Shown: in pieces, positions 49,582 through 61,534 of the stretch
Layout of the letters: each line of letters starts with the position of its first letter
How positions within the stretch are numbered: position 1 is the stretch's first letter
From: Panax quinquefolius
Lineage: Eukaryota > Streptophyta > Magnoliopsida > Apiales > Araliaceae
Direction of reading: 5' to 3'
DNA: 64,000 nt
NCBI GenBank assembly: GCA_020205615.1
Contig: JAINUW010000095.1
Span: 1-64,000 of the forward strand
Program-made: the position numbers and the translations under genes
The notes under the pieces: generated by a model
The model's database searches: none
Told to the model about the DNA's origin: nothing
What the model saw: only the letters and a program-made list of their open reading frames with translations

Positions 49582-52419
49582 CAGAAGACCCCAAAATTTT
49601 TTAAATAAAAAAGGAATTTCCTTTATTTATTATTTTGAAATAGTAAGGGTTGATTTGATTAATGTGGATAGTTAAGGGTTAAATACATAAATATTTCAAA
49701 ATAAGCAAGTGGTTATAAAATATTCATTTTTGTCGGGAATATTCGTTTGGTCGTGGAATATTCGTATCTGCTTGGGAATATTCGATGACGGCAAGAAATG
49801 ACCATGTGGGCCCCATAACTGAAAAGCGATTGGATGAGGAAAAAGACAAATATAAGTTGGTTAAAATAACGGCGTAGTTGTTATCAAGTTAAGATCATTG
49901 GAATACTCCGGTGGTTAAAACACTGAATAGCGTGGTCGCATTAAAGAAAGACACCAGATTGCAGACAAGATTGTTGAATTATTGATTCGCACGTAATATG
50001 GCACTACTCAATAATTTTCACAGTAATTACTGCTCAATATTTTATTTTATTGATTCAATAATTGTCATGCGTTGATATTTTATATTATGTTGTTCAATAA
50101 TTGTCATCACACACAAGATTTCCCATTATCGGATCAATAATTCATATTATTTGAATAATATTATTAGATAACATTATTGGCAATGTCTAGAAAGTTACAT
50201 CAAGGAGAGGTTTGGTCACCTAAATTGCGCGCCAAGAAGGAGAGATCCTTATCGAAAGCCCCTCTTCTCGGGAACTTTGGTTCATCATAATTGTGATTCT
50301 CGTAATATTATTTGTGAATAATTAATTATTGATTCATATGATAAGGAAATATTTATTTTATATGAATATAAATGATGGATTTATTTATGTGGTTATTAAT
50401 GAAGGAATTAATCTTTGAGATGTTTTATTTGTATTTTTATTGTGGATTGGAGGTATTAAAAGATCAAATCGGTGTTATTATAGCTTTATTGTGTGAGTTA
50501 TAATATTTAATCAAATTTGATTGGATCGTTGTAAATTTTTGGATATGTTATACATATATAAGTTGAGTATATGTCCACAAATTTTGAACCGTTAAAATGA
50601 ACGTAATGATTTGTTATAAATTTTGAGAGGTGTTTGATTAGGAAATTAGGGTTATAATTGATTTTGGTGGAAAATTCTAGAATTGAGTGGGCCCCACTTG
50701 TGGTTGGTGAAAAAATGTGCTGAATTTTATTTCAAATGTGGTGGTGGCAATAGTAGCGAGAAGTAAAAGCCATCGTTTAAGTATTAGTCAAGTCTGCTTC
50801 TACGGCTAACATTTTCCTATAAATAAAGGGCTAAGTTAGAATTGAAAATCACACCGTAAACAAAGTTTTCTCTTTCTCTCTCTATATTATAAAGCGATTT
50901 TGTGAGTATTTAGATACTTTGAGAGTTCATTGTCAAGATAAGTTTCATTCAAGATCACTATAGACCTTTCCTCCAAGAAATCGATTCTTCGAGGTAAGGG
51001 ATGTTATTTTCTTCTCAAATGATATTATTTCTTCAATATCATTACGTCGAAATATTGGTTGGAAGTTTTTATCAAATTTGGAACTTTTTCATGTCTGGGT
51101 TACTATATTCATGAGTTACTATTCACGAGTTACTATTCAGCGAGTTACTATTCACTTAGTTCTTATTCACTTAGTACTATTCATGAAGCGTGAAAATGTT
51201 TTTTTGTAGAATTTCTATCTTTTCGTGTCTGAGTTACTATTCACGATACTAAGACTATTCACGATATCAAGACTATTCACGAATACTAAGACTATTCACG
51301 AAAAAATGAAAATTTTTCTTTTCGTCTAAAATATCTATTCGGATACTAGCTTTGATTGTATCCATGTTTTTGATCATTCTTGAATTTTACACCACTATGA
51401 TTATTTTTGAGGTATTTTGGACGTGGATAAAACCAAGTATGAATCCTTAATCCTTGACATTTTGTTTCATGGATTCGCTTTCTTTAAAAATATTTTTCAT
51501 CATCCTCGCCTTAAATGATGATATTATTGAATATCTTTGGCCCAGTGGCAAAAGATGAATGATTTTGAAGAATATCTTTGGCATTCAGAGTGCAAAGATG
51601 AGCAGTGTTTAAATGAACATGACCGATCGATGAATATCTTTGGCTGTAGTGCAAAGATGAATGATTTCTGAAGAATACAGTAGGATGAAAAGATGAAGCA
51701 GGTGTTTAAATGAACATGACCGATCGATGAATATCTTTGGCCTTTAGTGCAAAGATGAGCAGTGTTGAGATGAATATGACCGATTGATGAATATCTTTGG
51801 CTTGAGTGCAAAGATGAATATTTGATTTGAGATGAATATTGATTGATGTTACTGAGGATAAAATATTGATGATGGGTACGTTAAATTCATAGATTATAGA
51901 GAGATTTCATTCTCTACGTAACTCTTTCATGAATTATTATTTTCGCTGCGAATATTGATCTAAAACTTGTTGTCTATTGATTCTATCGATTTTTCCTGTT
52001 GGAGACTAACGATAATTTGTTGTATATTATCTTAGTCATAATATTCTTCTTCGGGCTAGTTGAGCTCACCCTTTTCCTTGTTGTTCCATTTTTCTTCTCA
52101 GAGGCGAGAATGTAGCGAGTACTTGAAGTCGGGGTATGGAATGAAGGTTAGAGAGAGTTGTTTAGTAGTCCTCACCATTTTTGTAAAATAATGTATCAAT
52201 AAATGTGATGAGGATTTATTTGAGTATAGATATTATCTAGAAGATAATATTTGTATTTAAACTCACAAGATCTATATAGTTGTCGTATTTGGGAACTATT
52301 TTACACGAATTTAGACATTTGTATTAATGAAGTTATAGTTTACTTCTTGTACCATGTGATAATTAAAAGCTTTAATAAATTCGAATGGGTGTTGTGTATA
52401 CCTATTTTGGGGCGCCACA
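49582..52419 (+). repeat. 3' LTR of gypsy E
   Basis: Starts CAGAAGACCCCAAAATTT (TGTAAGACC in the 5' copy) and ends GGGGCGCCACA. TATA at 50818-50825; hairpin array 51530-51820. Near its end (52289-52380) it carries two patches resembling the copia LTR that are absent from the 5' LTR. Confidence 0.9.
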
Positions 52420-52499
52420 TAATCTCCCACTCTGCACTAAAGCTAAATCAATCATGGTATCTCATACTCTTCTTCTCTAAGTGACGATTATCCCACGTT

Positions 52500-53060
52500 G
52501 GATAAGCTTTAATTAATGGATATGTAATGTTGTTCATGAGAGTCCACTATCTCTATAGTGATTTCCCATCTTTCAATGATTCTAATAATCAAATGAAAGT
52601 GCCACAACACATGTTTAGATCCAAGATGAGACTTAGGAACTATTCCTAGTTTCAGAATGAACTTTTTAATCCAAACAATCAACTTGGCAACTTCATTTAT
52701 AGCTATATACTTTGTCTTTATCACTAAACCAAAGAACTCTTTTCACGTTTGGAACCTTTCCAATTCATCGCACCACTGCTCAAGGTAACACTTTACCTTA
52801 AAGTGGATTTTTCTCATCTTGGTCTGCATCGAAAAACTTGAGTCTGTTAAGCCCTCTAGTTTTAATTTAGACCCACCATGAATATGATCACATCCTTAGT
52901 GCCGGTTAAGCACTTTAAGATGTTTTTCACTGACTCATAGTGAACTTCTCCATAATATGACTAATCAACATCGTGTCTCAGACATTTCATATGCATACAT
53001 GATTGTCACTCATGCGACCTCTCTTTTCGAGAGTCTGTGGGGACTATTAAGAGAGATACA
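52500..53060 (-). pseudogene. Copia B RNase H remnant
   Basis: KTKYIAINEVAKLIVWIKKF and GSKHVLWHFHLIIRIIERWE on minus match the end of copia RNase H (EAEYIAASEA..., KSKHV). The first block is better kept than in copia A. Confidence 0.82.
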
Positions 53061-53109
53061 CTCCATAGCTCATCAACACGAGACATCTCTTGAGTTTGCC
53101 ATGCTAAAC

Positions 53110-53570
53110 GACTTTAGCATCAAATGAATATACGTTCCTTGGGTTAAGTCGAGCATCCTCTTAAATCTATCTATATAGATTTATATCCCCAATTAAGATA
53201 CTCCTCCAAATCATTCATGGAGGAATGTTTAGACAACTTTATCTTTACTCGATCAGAGCATTGGTATGTCATTCCTTATCCGTAGTATATCAACATATAG
53301 TATATTAGAATGTCACGATGCTCTAATCGACCCTTTTTACACACTAGGTTCATTCTTATTTTTGATAAAATCAAACTCTTTTGATTGCCTCATCAAAACG
53401 AATGTTCCATTTTTGAGAAACTTGCTTCAATCCATTTCTCCGAGTGTCTACATAACACTTACCTCATCAGATGTAACTCGGATCATCATCTTCTATGATG
53501 TGTACCTCATCATCATCATCTATGATGAATCCATACCTCCTAGGTATCTTCGGTACTATTCAGATTACGA
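53110..53570 (-). pseudogene. Copia B reverse transcriptase remnant
   Basis: LYVDILRIRNDIPML shows the same loss of one Asp from YVDD as copia A. B retains a short segment missing from A (FDEAIKRVDFIKNKNE). The fingers and first palm motif are deleted in both. Confidence 0.82.
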
Positions 53571-53639
53571 TTGATTTGTGGTATAATAGGTTCATCTATG
53601 TGTTCCTCTTATTCGACTTATAGTGTTTTGTGGTTCTTG

Positions 53640-54270
53640 AACTCTTCAAGATCTATTATCCTCCCACTAGCCCCTTCAATGATAAACACCTTTATCTTAG
53701 AAGGAAGCGTGTTTCGCAACAAACACGCTTTTTGCTAAGTAGGATTATAGAACATATATCCTAAACTTACTTTAGGATGTCCCACAAATCTACACTTGTC
53801 AAATCTTGTCCCAAGCTTATCCTTTCAAACCTTTTCACATAAGTCGACAACCCTTATCTTAACATACTTAAGATTAGGAATCCTCCCCGTCCATAACTTT
53901 TATGGAGTCTTGGGGCCGGATTTTGAGGTTACCATTTTCAGTAGATATGCACCATTTCTAGGACATTATCCCGTAAGGATACCGGAATGTCGATAAAATC
54001 ATTATGGACCGCATCATGTCCAACAAGGTACGATTTTTCCTTTAGATACATCAATCAATTATTACGTGATCAGGGATGTGTCCATTATGAGAAAACCATT
54101 TGAGATGATCTAGAAACTTATAAAGACAAGTATTTATTCCTCGATCTAATCAAAGAATCTTAATACATTGCCAATTTGTTTCACTTCAATTCTTTGAACC
54201 TTTCAAATAATTCACACTTGTATTTCAAGCAAATACACACATTCAACTCTTTGAATGATCATCTCCTTTT
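53640..54270 (-). pseudogene. Copia B integrase remnant
   Basis: Minus-strand relics correspond to those of copia A: SIMDTSLITY-like leader, LLDMMRSIMI and FVGHPKVSLGYMFYN. Not usable as a gene. Confidence 0.7.
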
Positions 54271-54324
54271 CTTATACTAATTTGTTCAATATGCAAAATT
54301 ATTTTCACGTAAGTCAAGTATATA

Positions 54325-54650
54325 AAATTTATTAAGTAATATTCCAGATTCTATACAAAACATTATTATTATAAATAGAATAACAATTGTTCTTAATTAT
54401 AATACCAAAGATTTCATTGTCCAACAATAAAATGGAAATAATATTTTTAACAAGAACTCGAATACAATAACAACTTATCGACTTAATAGATTTGCCCGTA
54501 GGCATTGCTAAACTATAAGTTTCTATGGCTAATATGGCAACCTTTGCTATATTTTCCACACATAGGATTACTTATATTTGTTTAGCTTTCTACTTCGCTT
54601 GGTCCCTTCATAAATCTATATTTATGATAACCAAAGTCGATATCCAATAC
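54325..54650 (-). pseudogene. Copia B protease to linker remnant
   Basis: NIAKVAILAIETYSLAMPTG and IRVLVKNIISILLLDNE, open for about 75 codons, are the segment downstream of the copia protease active site. The DTG box lies in the broken sequence at 54630-54660. Confidence 0.75.
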
Positions 54651-54714
54651 CCAAGTAGAACCTCGACTTAAAGAAAAATTTATTTCAATCATGAACAAAA
54701 TCAGATTTGTAACC

Positions 54715-55535
54715 AAACTTCACTAAGCTTCTTTGGTTAGCCTCTCGCAAGATGCTTCTCGCAGCTTTCTTTCCAGGTGTCCGTGCTTATTGCAAGGGAA
54801 GCAAACTCCTTTGCTATCCGTGACGCTTCGATTTTGTTTTATTATCCTTTGTTTATGCCTTTCTATTTTCCTTCTTTGAATCGTTCTTCTTTCGGAAGAT
54901 CCTTTGGCCTCTACCAGTAAGACATGGTCTTTCTTGGTTGGAAAGTGACTCTCAACATTTTTCAACATGTTAAGCAAATCAGCAAAGCTGATATCTAGCT
55001 TGTTCTTATGAAAAATTCACAACAATTGTGAAAGGAGTGCGGGAGTGAGTGCAAGATCAAATCTTAACTCAACTCTCCATCCATGACAAAACTCGTTGTC
55101 CTAATTGATCAATCAAATTAATAATGTTAAGGACTTTTTATATCATCAGATCATAGTGTCATCGGCCATTCTAGATCGGAAGAGCTCCTTAGATATCTCG
55201 ATATCTATCACCCCACTTTCCTCACCATCAACTACTTGATGTGCGTGAATATAGTAGAGCATCCATAGTTTCATGCCGACGTTGAAGCTCGTTACTCATG
55301 GATGCGAGCATGATGTATCGAGCTAATTTGTGCATCATCTTGCCACTTTCTAAAAGTAGCAATCTCTTCCTCAGAGGCATTATTCGCAACCATTGCGTAG
55401 GATAGGCGTATTAAAGACATAAGATAGCTTTTCACGCCATGAGAACTATTCTCAAATTCCTTAACCAATCCGTTTAATTTGATCCCGTTAATTTAGCATC
55501 TAATATGCTTCGCAGTTGATAGTAATTTTAGACAT
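54715..55535 (-). pseudogene. Copia B gag remnant
   Basis: Start MSKITINCEAY at 55535. NMLKNVESHFPTKKDHVLLV and knuckle CFPCNKHGHLERK (fourth ligand Cys missing) lie near 54770-54970. Same domain order and similar decay as copia A gag. Confidence 0.82.
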
Positions 55536-56789
55536 TGTAAAATTTCGTAAATGAATTTGTAATTAACAACATTTTAACATACATTCTTTTATTAATTACC
55601 AAAATAATTTAGGTCTTGTTTTAAATTGGTATCTCCCACTATTTTCTTCAAACTATATTACCTCACTTATATAGTTCTAAGCAAAATCTAATTAAAGATT
55701 TGCTAGTGAGAATAAGGATCCCATTTCAAATGTATATAGCCTTGTGGTGACACAACAAACTATATATAAATAAATAGGTAGATAACTTTTGTCAATTACA
55801 TCAACTATGCAACTCCTTTTCTTTTTGTCTCTTAGATTATTTTGATCAAGTGGTGGCACATCCGAATCAAAATTATCCAAGTTAAGTCCAACCTAGCACT
55901 CCATATATTCAAAAAGAAAAATATCATCCTTGTGGTGACACAACAAAACAATATTGTTTAATTTTCTTTATAAGCATCAAATGTGATAAATTAACATCTT
56001 AAATACTTAATACTTGCTTTGGTGGTGACACAACAAACTCATATTAAATATTTAATACTCTATTAATTTTATCATGCTAGAAATGACGCTCGATATTCCA
56101 AATATCTTTGAACGCTAGGACTTAATATAAAAATTGAGGGTTTGTTATTAATTGTCTCATCTTTGTTTAGCGGCATTTATATATATATATAAAATACGCG
56201 TCATATTAATGAACATACAAGAAGCATGTTTGCATAATATATATATATATAGTATAAGCATGCACATATAGAATACTATATTCTACCCGGATTGATTATG
56301 GATTTTATTCTAGTTTGGTTCACTAGAGCCACCAAGTGAACCAAAAGGTCAAACCCTAGGGTGCAAGAAATAATATTTAAATATAACTATTACATTTAAA
56401 CCGGGCTCTATTACAAACGGGTCTTCAAGCGCTCCTTGCTCATTTGATATCAAATTTTCTAAAATTAATTCTAATTATTCCTATTACAAAACTATTTAAA
56501 ATAAATAGAAACCTTGATCAAATAAGGGAAGTACATAGGAGGAAATATAATTTACATTAAGAAAAATTAGAGAAGGCGAGGCACGCAGTAATTCCCATTT
56601 AATAAAACCCATACATTCATGCATCCAACTAAAATAAAATCCAATCATATTCGTCAATTAGTCCATAATCAATCCCATTTATTATCATACACATCACCAT
56701 ATGCATCAATAAATAACATTCATCTTATGAATAATAAACATTCAATATATATATTGATATCATTTAATGGGCAAATTTAGTTAAGTATA

Positions 56790-57300
56790 AAATCTAATTT
56801 TGAATCAAAATAAACTCCTTTATTTTAATCCAAATTTAAATCAAAATAAAACTATTTTATTTTAATTTATCTAATTTTGAATAAAATAAACTATTTTATT
56901 TTAATCAAAATATTTAATCAAAATAAACTCCTTTATTTTAATTAATTATGGAATCCAATTCCATATAAAAAAAACTTTAATTAAAATAAACTCTTTTATT
57001 TTAATTAATTATGGAATCCAATTCCATGTAAAAAAAATCTTTTATTAAAGGAAACACTTGATATTCTTTCCTATTCACAAATAAACTCCTTTATTTTGAA
57101 TAATATGAAATCTTATTCCATATTTAAATAAACTCTTTTATTTAAGGAAATTAGGATTCTCTTTCTATTCACAAATAAACTCTTTTATTTTGAATAATAT
57201 GAAATCTTATTTCATATCTAAACAAACTCCTTTATTTAAGGAAAGATGGATTTACTTCCTATTCAAATAAACTCCTTTATTTTAGAAAAAATAAAATCCA
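56790..57300 (-). repeat. Leader array of AAATAAA/TTTATTT hairpins in copia B
   Basis: Eight or more AAATAAACTCCTTTATTTT-type inverted repeats on plus, homologous to 13125-13590 in copia A. Confidence 0.8.
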
Positions 57301-57439
57301 ATTTCAACTCCAATTAGTTATCATGGAATCCAATTCCAACTCTAATTAGTTAGCATGAAATCTAATTTTAAATTTAAAATAAATTTTATATTTTAATATT
57401 AAAATAAACTTTTATTTTAAAATTAAAATAAACTTTTTA

Positions 57440-57478
57440 TTTTAATAATAAAATTATTGAGAATATATATATATATAA

Positions 57479-57530
<52 letters not shown>
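57440..57530. repeat. (TA)n microsatellite in the copia B leader
   Basis: Long nearly pure TA run (57482-57526), with AT-rich flanks. Confidence 0.95.
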
Positions 57531-57532
<2 letters not shown>

Positions 57533-57941
57533 TACATTTAATAAAACCGCAATATGTAAATTCTTTCATTAACAATCTGCGAGGAAACTTCATATATATC
57601 TTAACAGGATGATATGAATCCTGGTCAGCGATTTAATATAATATATCTAATATAATATATAATAACATGAAATTAATGTTTCATGTTAATAACGCAAATC
57701 AAGGCATGTTAATCCTGGATAAAAAAAAAATGGTCCACGTGACCTTTAACTTGGAATCAGCGAATCACAAGTAACCATTAAAAAAAAAAAATCACGTGAA
57801 ACTAAAGTTAACAATTAACATAGAATCACGATTTTTTTTTTTTTAAATAAATTTTATACAATTAAATTATGCCCAATTAAATTGTTCTAAACACATATCA
57901 ACATACATATCAAATCTTGAACAATTAATAATTTGCATAAA

Positions 57942-57960
57942 GGTTTGGCTCTGATGCTAC
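57942..57960 (-). other. Primer binding site of copia B (best preserved)
   Basis: GTAGCATCAGAGCCAAACC on minus, next to the LTR end CCTAACA. CAG is intact here, unlike the four other PBS copies. Confidence 0.8.
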
Positions 57961-59832
57961 TGTTAGGTTTGTAATATTCAAGAACGCAATCAAATTGCAT
58001 AAAAAAGTGCGGAAACGTGTAAAATCAGAGTTTAAAAATTTACAAACCATATACCCGGATCACCCTTTATGCATAATTATTAATTAAATGAAAAGATAAA
58101 GAATAAAATCATACCCTTGAAGATCGAGTTTCCTCAGGTACAAGTTCACCTCCAAATCCTTTCGCGTTCAACTTGAATCCACCGGGGTTTTGTTCATTCC
58201 TTTGATCAACGTTAGCCACCCATATGTTTGGCCTCTAGAGGTGATCCACCAAGGAAAAAATAAAGATTCAAGAAGATGGGTATATGGCTAACCCTAGTTT
58301 TCTATCTCTATAGAAAAGGCGTACTCTCCAACAAATTGGAATTATTACGTACATGTAAAAGTCAATAATCCCCCCACCCATAATAAGACTCCTCTTATTT
58401 ATAGATGTGGGCAATCCACCTTAACAATTAAGGAATTGGGATTTATTTAATTAATTAAATTCTTTTAATTAATTAAGCTCCCTAATCTTATTAGGGATAA
58501 TTAATTAAACTCCTTTAACTAATTTTCCTTCCTAATCCAATTAGGAATAAATGAGAGTACTTATATTAAATTAATTCCTAAACTCTTTTAGAAATTAAAA
58601 TAATAATAATTATAATAATATTAATAAGACTCCTCTTATTAATTTATATTTAATATTTCTAAAATATTAAATAATAAATATTAAGCTATTTAATTTATTC
58701 TATCACCATAGATTAAATTAAATATACATAATATATTATTACGATTATGCCATTAACTTCTTAAATAATTATTCTTCCTTTTTATGGTGTGACCCTTTAG
58801 GTTCTCCATATTAAACCGGTTGTGAATAAATCAATTAGAACAATTCTAATCTTATTTAAATAAATAAATTAAACAATTAATTTATTTAAATAAATAATAT
58901 TTATTCTACAATAGGGATAAGCCTCCCAAGCGATCAACGACTTTCCAGATAATATAGATTTCAACATTAATCATAAAAAGAACCTTTTGAGTAAATAGTT
59001 ACCGCACAATTCAATCCTTCCACCATACAACGTCCCAATTAAATATAAGACATGGAATTATCACAAGTCTTATTTTATTTAATTATATGTATTTCGATCC
59101 TTAAATGCATAACTCAAATAATGCAAATTAGAAACTCCTTTCTAATTTCATTCTCTTTCGCCAAGGACTACTGGGTTGTCATTTATCGAATCACATAGAC
59201 ATTTCTCTTCTTTTAATAAGTGGTAGATTCTTTATTGATCATACATTATCTCCATATATAACTTATTATACCCAAGCATACCCTTTGATATACCCTAAGG
59301 GTCTTAAGGAATAAGTCAAAGTATAACTCATCATACACAAGATACTATGATGATCTCAAGTCCAAGGATCACTTGACTACTATCACTACAGAATTCCTAT
59401 CGACAGCAAGTAAAACTCCATTAGGTATTCCTTAGCGAGCCAATTCAAATGAACTTATTCTCCAATAAGCACCTACATACTTGCTTTTAGTGTTCCACAA
59501 AAATGATCATGAGATCAATCATCCTCATCCAATGAGCAAGAACGATGTACCAATCTATCCGGATTCACTAATCCCCAATTTAGTAATCCAATGATTGGGA
59601 ACTATTTTAGTTTTAAGCTTTCTAAGAATTTAGATCTCATTAGAATGATCATCATCATTATTCTAAAAGCATTGCTTAAAACTATGGGTTTATCACATAT
59701 TATAAAAAAGCATCATGTAGATAATTAAAAGCCTTTAATAAATTAATACTTTTTATTAATAAATAAATAAGATTGTTACAAAGTATATGCTTTATCATCA
59801 AACATGATTGGCTTGTGTGCATACTACTTTCA
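57961..59832 (-). repeat. 5' LTR of copia B
   Basis: Right edge CATACTACTTTCA (inverted TGAAAGTAG), left edge TGTTAGG (inverted CCTAACA). 1872 bp. Confidence 0.92.
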
Positions 59833-60344
59833 CTTTCATCATAATCCTCGTAAACAGATCCTTTTAGTTGAAGAAATATTTGAGGGTTTAAGAAATGGGT
59901 TTTTGTACTGGGGTCAATACAAAATTCGATTTCACGCTCTAGGGTAGGCTAGGAAATCTTCAAGAATACGTCAAGAAATATATTAATGATAGAAATATCA
60001 TTCAAAACTGCTACTCTTATCCAAGACTTGGATAGTACGTTACATTGATACCAACTGTGACTTATATCCTTTAACCTAGATAGCACCTCACAATGATACC
60101 TATCAACTTGTCATCGCTCATTCACGACGCCGCTTACTGAAAGTCCGGCTTCGGTGCATTCCACACAAGGAAGTCAACAACGAAAGGATCGGGGCTCTTT
60201 ACTTATGGCTTCGATATAACAAGTTGATTAACTTTAGGGTTTGGTTACTTTGAATTCAGATAACAAAGTTGGTTAGGAATATGAAAGCTAACAACATTAC
60301 AAAAAGAATAATGAGTAGTTAATCAATCGTTTTCAAAAATTACC

Positions 60345-60569
60345 TCAAAGGCAAGTATTTTCAAAGAGATAAGATCGGTGTAACGTGAAAGTGTTTATTT
60401 GAAACAACAAGATTAATAAAAATGTGGAGGTAACGAAGGTTTCTCCCAACGAAGTTTCAATAGATAAATCAAAGTCTAATTTTTCCCGAGTCAAATTTAA
60501 ACATTGAACACAACTAGGTAGAATAAAAGAGTGGGTAGAACTTGTATTGAATAAATATAGACTTCGCAA
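60345..60569 (-). pseudogene. Family C unit 2 protease remnant
   Basis: LYLFNTSSTHSFILPS, then LNLTREKLDFDLS. The retropepsin triplet DTG reads NTS, losing the catalytic Asp. D1 at the same place has FDLGSTHSFIS. Confidence 0.75.
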
Positions 60570-60965
60570 TAATTTATAATTAATTTACCAGTAATAACTT
60601 CGTCGGTTTTTTATTAAACGCCTCGCTTAAATTACCGAAGTTTGACTTTACTATATGTTACATTCCACCCTTAAGTGCTTCTTCACATTTTTGATCCATG
60701 ATTTGAATCATTATTCTCCGATCCATATCGAATTCGGGTTGTGCCATGCATGTGGTAATTCGAATTCGATGTTTGGTTCTCAATTGTTGTCCAAAAAGCA
60801 AAGTCCATTTCATCTATTTTCGCTTTATTGGATCGGACGCCTTTTTTCTACACTATCAACGCGCCAGGCAACTTTTTACCCATGCATCGCCTATTCTCCT
60901 TCGTTCGATTGTTTCTTCTTTCATTGATCTTTGATTTTTAAATTCTCGATTCCAACTTTAATATC

Positions 60966-61290
60966 TTACACCGCCAAAGCATGATTTTGTTCGAGCATCA
61001 CATATCGGGTAACCCAATTTTGAATTGTTGTATCCCTTTGTTCCACGATTGCTTTTTGTTCTTCAACTCGTTCTTCTAGCTCACGAACACGATTTTGTAA
61101 TTCTAAGTTTTGATCATAAACTTCTTCTAACCAATTCTCCCGTGTTCTTCTTCTTCTTCTTCTTCTCTTCTTCCTCACTCTCATTTGCTACCTCAAGAAC
61201 TAGCTCGGGTGCAACAATTAGTTCTTCATTCACTACGTGGATATCTCTAATTTGTTCTTCGTCGATAATCGCATTAACCTCGATTAGTGA
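60966..61290 (-). pseudogene. Coiled-coil ORF of family C (unit 2)
   Basis: Homologue of 36709-37047. WLEEVYDQNLELQNRVRELE continues into ERVEEQKAIVEQRDTTIQNW and ends RYVMLEQNHALAV, a clear heptad-patterned helix. Its N-terminal part (IRDIHVVNEELIVAPELVLE) is in another frame, shifted within the Glu-rich run, so the ORF is split here. The two units share the start, acidic run and coil, so the ancestor probably had one continuous frame. Confidence 0.55.
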
Positions 61291-61515
61291 TTAAAGGTGT
61301 CACAACTGGCCACATTCACTCCATTGTGAATATTTTCAACCGCCATTTCCAAACACCGCCACAACACAAGGATTAATTAATATATCAAATATTATCCCTA
61401 TACTCGTGATCGACCAATTAAATAACAAATAAACTTAGGTAGGTCATACTAGCGAAGGAATTCCCGTCTCTCCCTCCTAGTTCTTATCTCGCAAGATCTT
61501 AGCGCAGGATCATAT

Positions 61516-61534
61516 CCCTAAGCTCGATACCAAC
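61516..61534 (-). other. Primer binding site next to LTR L5
   Basis: GTTGGTATCGAGCTTAGGG on minus, an altered TTGGTATCAGAGC. Confidence 0.72.

Larger units (their letters stand above)
43701..52419 (+). mobile_element. Ty3/gypsy element E, full-length ends, internally deleted
   Basis: LTRs 43701-46503 and about 49582-52419, both about 2.8 kb. PBS at 46505-46516, PPT at 49570-49580, and target duplication TAATC on both sides (43696-43700 and 52420-52424). The internal region is only 3.1 kb: gag, decayed knuckles, PR, RT start, RNase H end and IN C terminus are recognisable, but the RT palm and the integrase core are missing. It therefore cannot move by itself. The PBS, PPT and LTR termini resemble those of the C/D family. 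Confidence 0.93.
41824..59832 (-). mobile_element. Ty1/copia retrotransposon B (defective; contains nested gypsy E)
   Basis: Inverted relative of copia A. 5' LTR 57961-59832, 3' LTR 41824-43695, target duplication CTTTC (41819-41823 and 59833-59837). The empty target is preserved in unit 1 near 35600. Internal order on minus: PBS (57942-57960), leader with hairpin arrays, gag, PR, IN, RT, RNase H, PPT. Gypsy E (43701-52419) is inserted at the PPT/3' LTR border. Same RT lesion as copia A. Confidence 0.92.
59838..61534 (-). mobile_element. Family C unit 2, 5' internal part
   Basis: Continues unit 2 after copia B with ATCATAATCCTCGTAAACAG. Contains the RT N-terminal relic (59930-60000), protease relic (60345-60569), coiled-coil ORF (60966-61290), leader and PBS (61516-61534). 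Confidence 0.82.
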
